Shown here: in pieces, positions 15,987-18,087 of the stretch
Layout of the letters: each line of letters opens with the position of its first letter
How positions within the stretch are numbered: the first letter of the stretch is position 1
From: UBA1206 sp045643125
GTDB lineage: Bacteria > Bacillota > Clostridia > Oscillospirales > CAG-382
NCBI GenBank assembly: GCA_045643125.1
Contig: JAZUKE010000045.1
Location: 1-18,087, forward strand
Reading direction: 5' to 3'
Length of the DNA stretch: 18,087 bases
The notes under the pieces: generated by a model
Database searches by the model: none
Seen by the model: only the letters and a program-made list of their open reading frames with translations
Told to the model about the DNA's origin: nothing
Position numbers and translations under genes: made by a program

Positions 15987-16181
15987 ACGAAAATGATATA
16001 TTGCCTTATGGCAATGTGATATACGCCTGTGGCGTATGATATATCGCTTACGCGAAGTGATATATTGCCTGAAGGCAATATGATATACGCCTTACGGCGT
16101 ATGATATATCGCTTGCGCGATATGATATGTTGCTTCGCAACATTGAGGTTATTATTTCACGCGAAAGCGTGAAATAATTTC
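15987..16181 (+). repeat. Left mini-hairpin array (A-B-C-A-B-C-D-E)
   Basis: Eight hairpins in a row. A 15998-16017 (TATTGCC-like stem), B 16021-16037 (ATACGCC/GGCGTAT), C 16041-16058 (TCGC/GCGA core, outer stem imperfect), A 16062-16081 (ATATTGCC/GGCAATAT), B 16085-16102, C 16106-16123 (ATATCGC/GCGATAT), D 16127-16143 (ATGTTGC/GCAACAT). E is a longer one (16151-16178, 12-bp arms ATTATTTCACGC/GCGTGAAATAAT, GAAA loop). The seven small hairpins are separated by exactly GAT. It is an inverted near-copy of 17866-18049 on the other side of uraA2. Confidence 0.9.
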
Positions 16182-16186
16182 TTCAA

Positions 16187-16216
16187 TTTGTAATTTGAAA
16201 TTTGAAATTTGATATT
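16187..16216. repeat. AATTTG/AAATTTG tandem tract
   Basis: Overlapping AATTTGTAATTTGAAATTTG-type words follow directly on hairpin E of the left array. It is the same style as the tract beside hairpin E of the right array, but with different words. Confidence 0.65.
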
Positions 16217-16229
16217 TTCCCGTGATTAC

Positions 16230-16258
16230 TTGACAATTCACAAAATAACTGATAGTAT
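16230..16258 (+). promoter_or_regulatory. Sigma-A type promoter of uraA2
   Basis: TTGACA (16230-16235), 17-nt spacer, TAGTAT (16253-16258). Its expected start near 16265 leaves a leader of about 37 nt before the ATG at 16302. It lies inside the frame extension that would start at 16209, another reason to reject that start. No attenuator like that of pyrR is seen. Confidence 0.87.
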
Positions 16259-16301
16259 TAGAAGGCGACTTATTCCGACGGGAACGAAAGGAAAGAAACA
16301 G

Positions 16302-17843
16302 ATGAAACTTATCTACGGTGTCAAGGACAGACCGAAACCGAGCGAGCTTATTGTGTTCGCGCTGCAGCAGCTGCTTGCGGTACTTGCGGCGACCATAGCC
16401 GTCCCCGCGATAATCGGTCACGATATGTCGCAGTCGGCGGCGCTTTTCGGCTCGGGTGTCGGAACGCTCGTCTACCTGCTGTTCACCAAGTTCAAGTCCC
16501 CCGTGTTCCTCGGTTCGTCGTTTGCTTTCCTCGGCTCTATGGCGGCGGCGTTTGCGGGCGGCGCGACGATGGAGCTGGGATATCTCGGACTTCTGCTCGG
16601 CGCGTTTTTCGCGGGGATCGTTTACGTCGTGCTTTCGCTTGTCGTGAAGTTCTGCGGCGTCAAATGGATATCAAAGCTGATGCCTGCCGTAGTCATCGGA
16701 CCCACGGTCACGATAATAGGGCTTTCCCTTGCGGGGAACGCCGTTATGGACCTTACGAAGACCAATTACGTTACCGAATACGACAAAACCGCCTACGTTT
16801 ACGTTCCTTTCGGCGAAAACGATTACAGATACAACGAAAATGACGACACATACAGCTTTTTCAAAGGTGAAATGGCCTGCGAAAAACTCGTCGCCGTCGA
16901 TAAGGACGCAGACCTCACCTCTCCCGTTCCCGCATCGAAGGTGCATCCCGATTACGATCTTTCGTTTGACGCAAAGCACGACGTCGAAACCGTCGCCAAA
17001 AACAACGGCTCACCGTACGCGGCGCTCGTCTGCGGGCTTGTGACGCTGTTTGCCGTGATGTACTTTTCCGTTTACGGCAAAAAGCTGTCAAGAATGATAC
17101 CGTTCATTCTCGGTATACTCTGCGGGTACGCGGTCGCCGCCCTCTTCACCGTCGTGGGGATGGCAACGGGCTGCGACGCTCTCCGCGTGATAGATTTCGG
17201 GCTTTTCTCAAATATGCAGTGGCTTCCGGAGTTCACTTTCATAAAGGCATTCCGCGGTATCGACGAGCTGAACGCTTCGTATGTCGGCGCCGTTGCGGTC
17301 GCTTATATCCCCGTCGCGTTCGTTTCGTTTGCCGAACATATCGCCGACCATAAGAATCTTTCGTCCATAATCGGTACGGATCTTCTCGAGGACCCCGGTC
17401 TTCACAGAACGCTCCTCGGCGACGGCGTCGGCTCTATGGCGGGCGTGTTCTTCGGCGGCTGCCCCAACACCACTTACGGCGAATCCGTCGGCTGCGTGGC
17501 GATATCGGGAAACGCTTCCATTGTCACCATTTTCACGACCGCGCTTCTTTCGATGGCTGCGGCGTTCGCAGCTCCGTTCACGACATTTCTTTCCACGATC
17601 CCGTCCTGCGTGATGGGCGGCGTCTGCGTTTCGCTTTACGGTTTTATCGCCGTTTCCGGTCTTAAAATGCTTCAGCCCGTCGATCTCGGCGACAACGGCA
17701 ACATTTTCACCGCCTCCGTCATCCTCATCACGGGCATCGGCGGAATGACCGTCAGCTTCGGCAAGGTCACCGTCACCGAGGTCGCCTGCGCCCTCATCCT
17801 CGGCATAATCGCAAACCGGTTTGTAAATTTCAGTAAGAAGTAA
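16302..17843 (+). CDS. Uracil permease (NCS2/NAT family), second copy with enlarged loop
   Basis: 513 aa paralogue of the permease at 14535-15914. The start at 16302 has AAAGGA 9 nt upstream and matches the start of the first copy (MKLIYGVKD). Transport residues are kept: FAEHIADH with Glu344, and the NTTYGE segment further on. It differs mainly by about 54 extra residues in the loop near 150-238, predicted external, rich in Asp, Tyr, Lys and Asn (for example GENDYRYNENDDTYSFFKGE). Substrate is probably uracil or a close nucleobase, but the loop and separate promoter suggest a different setting. It lies between two inverted hairpin arrays, and its last codons and stop merge into an AGTAAGAAGTAA repeat. 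Confidence 0.92.
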   Translation: MKLIYGVKDRPKPSELIVFALQQLLAVLAATIAVPAIIGHDMSQSAALFGSGVGTLVYLLFTKFKSPVFLGSSFAFLGSMAAAFAGGATMELGYLGLLLGAFFAGIVYVVLSLVVKFCGVKWISKLMPAVVIGPTVTIIGLSLAGNAVMDLTKTNYVTEYDKTAYVYVPFGENDYRYNENDDTYSFFKGEMACEKLVAVDKDADLTSPVPASKVHPDYDLSFDAKHDVETVAKNNGSPYAALVCGLVTLFAVMYFSVYGKKLSRMIPFILGILCGYAVAALFTVVGMATGCDALRVIDFGLFSNMQWLPEFTFIKAFRGIDELNASYVGAVAVAYIPVAFVSFAEHIADHKNLSSIIGTDLLEDPGLHRTLLGDGVGSMAGVFFGGCPNTTYGESVGCVAISGNASIVTIFTTALLSMAAAFAAPFTTFLSTIPSCVMGGVCVSLYGFIAVSGLKMLQPVDLGDNGNIFTASVILITGIGGMTVSFGKVTVTEVACALILGIIANRFVNFSKK

Positions 17844-17866
17844 GAAGTAATAGTGAAGAAGTAAGG
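17832..17866. repeat. AGTAAGAAGTAA-type tract overlapping the end of uraA2
   Basis: Words AGTAAGAAGTAAGAAGTAAT and GTGAAGAAGTAAGG run from the last codons of uraA2 (Ser-Lys-Lys-stop) to the start of the right hairpin array. GAAGTAAGG (17858-17866) is inverted as CCTTACTTC at 18074-18082. Confidence 0.65.
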
Positions 17867-18049
17867 AAATTATTTTCGCGTTTTCACGCGAAAATAATCA
17901 CCTCAATGTGCGAAGCACATATCATATCGCGCAAGCGATATATCATACGCCGTAAGGCGTATATCATATTGCCATAAGGCAATATATCATTTCGCGTAAG
18001 CGATAAGGGCGTATATCATATTGCCATAAGGCAATATATCATTTCACGT
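17866..18049 (-). repeat. Right mini-hairpin array, inverted near-copy of the left one
   Basis: Read on the minus strand it has the same order as the left array: A 18018-18037, a B cut to one arm (18008-18014), C 17989-18006 (same imperfect outer stem as the left third unit), A 17966-17985, B 17945-17962, C 17924-17941, D 17906-17920 (ATGTGC/GCACAT), E 17869-17898 (12-bp arms ATTATTTTCGCG/CGCGAAAATAAT). Intact neighbouring small hairpins are separated by ATC (GAT on the minus strand). Overall identity to the left copy is high, roughly nine bases in ten by eye. Confidence 0.9.
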
Positions 18050-18067
18050 CAGCGCCTTGCGCCGACG
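18047..18067. repeat. Extra hairpin outside the right array
   Basis: CGTCAGCGC (18047-18055) pairs with GCGCCGACG (18059-18067) with one A-C mismatch and a CTT loop. The left array has no counterpart. It is followed by GGCAAT, possibly a decayed A unit, and then CCTTACTTCTTTC at the window end. Confidence 0.5.
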
Positions 18068-18087
18068 GCAATACCTTACTTCTTTCA

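Larger units (their letters stand above)
15915..16301. other. Intergenic region between the two uracil permeases
   Basis: No gene. In order it holds the uraA1 terminator (15941-15980), the left mini-hairpin array (15987-16181), an AATTTGAAATTTG tract (16187-16216), the uraA2 promoter (16230-16258) and the uraA2 ribosome site (about 16287-16292). Confidence 0.85.

Noticed and set aside
15998..16143. CRISPR array
   Set aside because: Units are palindromes of different sequence with 3-nt linkers; there are no identical repeats with unique spacers of 30 nt or so, and no cas genes.
16209..16301. Longer N-terminus for the second permease
   Set aside because: This segment contains the promoter (16230-16258); the ATG at 16302 has a good ribosome site and aligns with the first copy.
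17869..17898. Intrinsic terminator of uraA2
   Set aside because: The hairpin is strong, but CACCTCAATG follows on the plus strand with no T tract, so it does not qualify as a terminator in that direction.
15986..18087. Insertion sequence or transposon carrying uraA2
   Set aside because: No transposase or integrase frame is present in the window; only the inverted arrays suggest mobility, so it is reported as a finding and not as a mobile element.

Overview
The window looks like a chromosomal segment of an uncultured Clostridia (Firmicutes) bacterium, perhaps of the Oscillospiraceae or a related gut lineage. This is an inference from gene content: a PyrR/uracil-permease unit, a HisRS with a cysteine-rich insertion, a BspA-type leucine-rich-repeat protein, and a GldA/F/G plus DUF4340 ABC cluster. 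AGGAGG-type ribosome sites and clean TTGACA/TATAAT-like promoters fit. TGA is the stop codon of several intact genes, so the standard code applies.

Layout. Positions 1-951 hold the 3' part of a BspA-like repeat protein, interrupted by an in-frame TGA. A bidirectional terminator at 1009-1048 separates it from a convergent gene (1165-3084, minus) for a secreted, membrane-anchored protein with five PPC-like repeats. From 13544 down to 3355 runs one tightly packed minus-strand operon of eight genes: a methylglyoxal-synthase-family protein, hisS, aspS, an ABC ATPase, an ABC-2 permease, a GldG-like auxiliary protein, a DUF4340 protein and a small lipoprotein. Gaps are 2-46 nt and three junctions are coupled by overlap or by an RBS at the upstream stop.

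At 13.55-13.93 kb two strong promoters fire back to back: one into the eight-gene operon, the other into pyrR. The pyrR leader carries an intrinsic-terminator hairpin, consistent with pyrimidine-responsive attenuation. pyrR is followed by a uracil permease (uraA1) and a 15-bp-stem terminator. A second permease paralogue (uraA2) has its own promoter.

The most unusual structure is around uraA2. It is bracketed by two inverted copies (15987-16181 and 17866-18049) of one roughly 190-nt array of mini-hairpins. Each hairpin is 15-20 nt and separated from the next by exactly GAT (ATC in the inverted copy). The order is A-B-C-A-B-C-D-E in both copies. Differences between the copies fall mostly in loops or are matched on both arms of a stem, which points to maintained base pairing. 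No coding, CRISPR or tRNA explanation fits, and this is the best candidate for an undescribed element.
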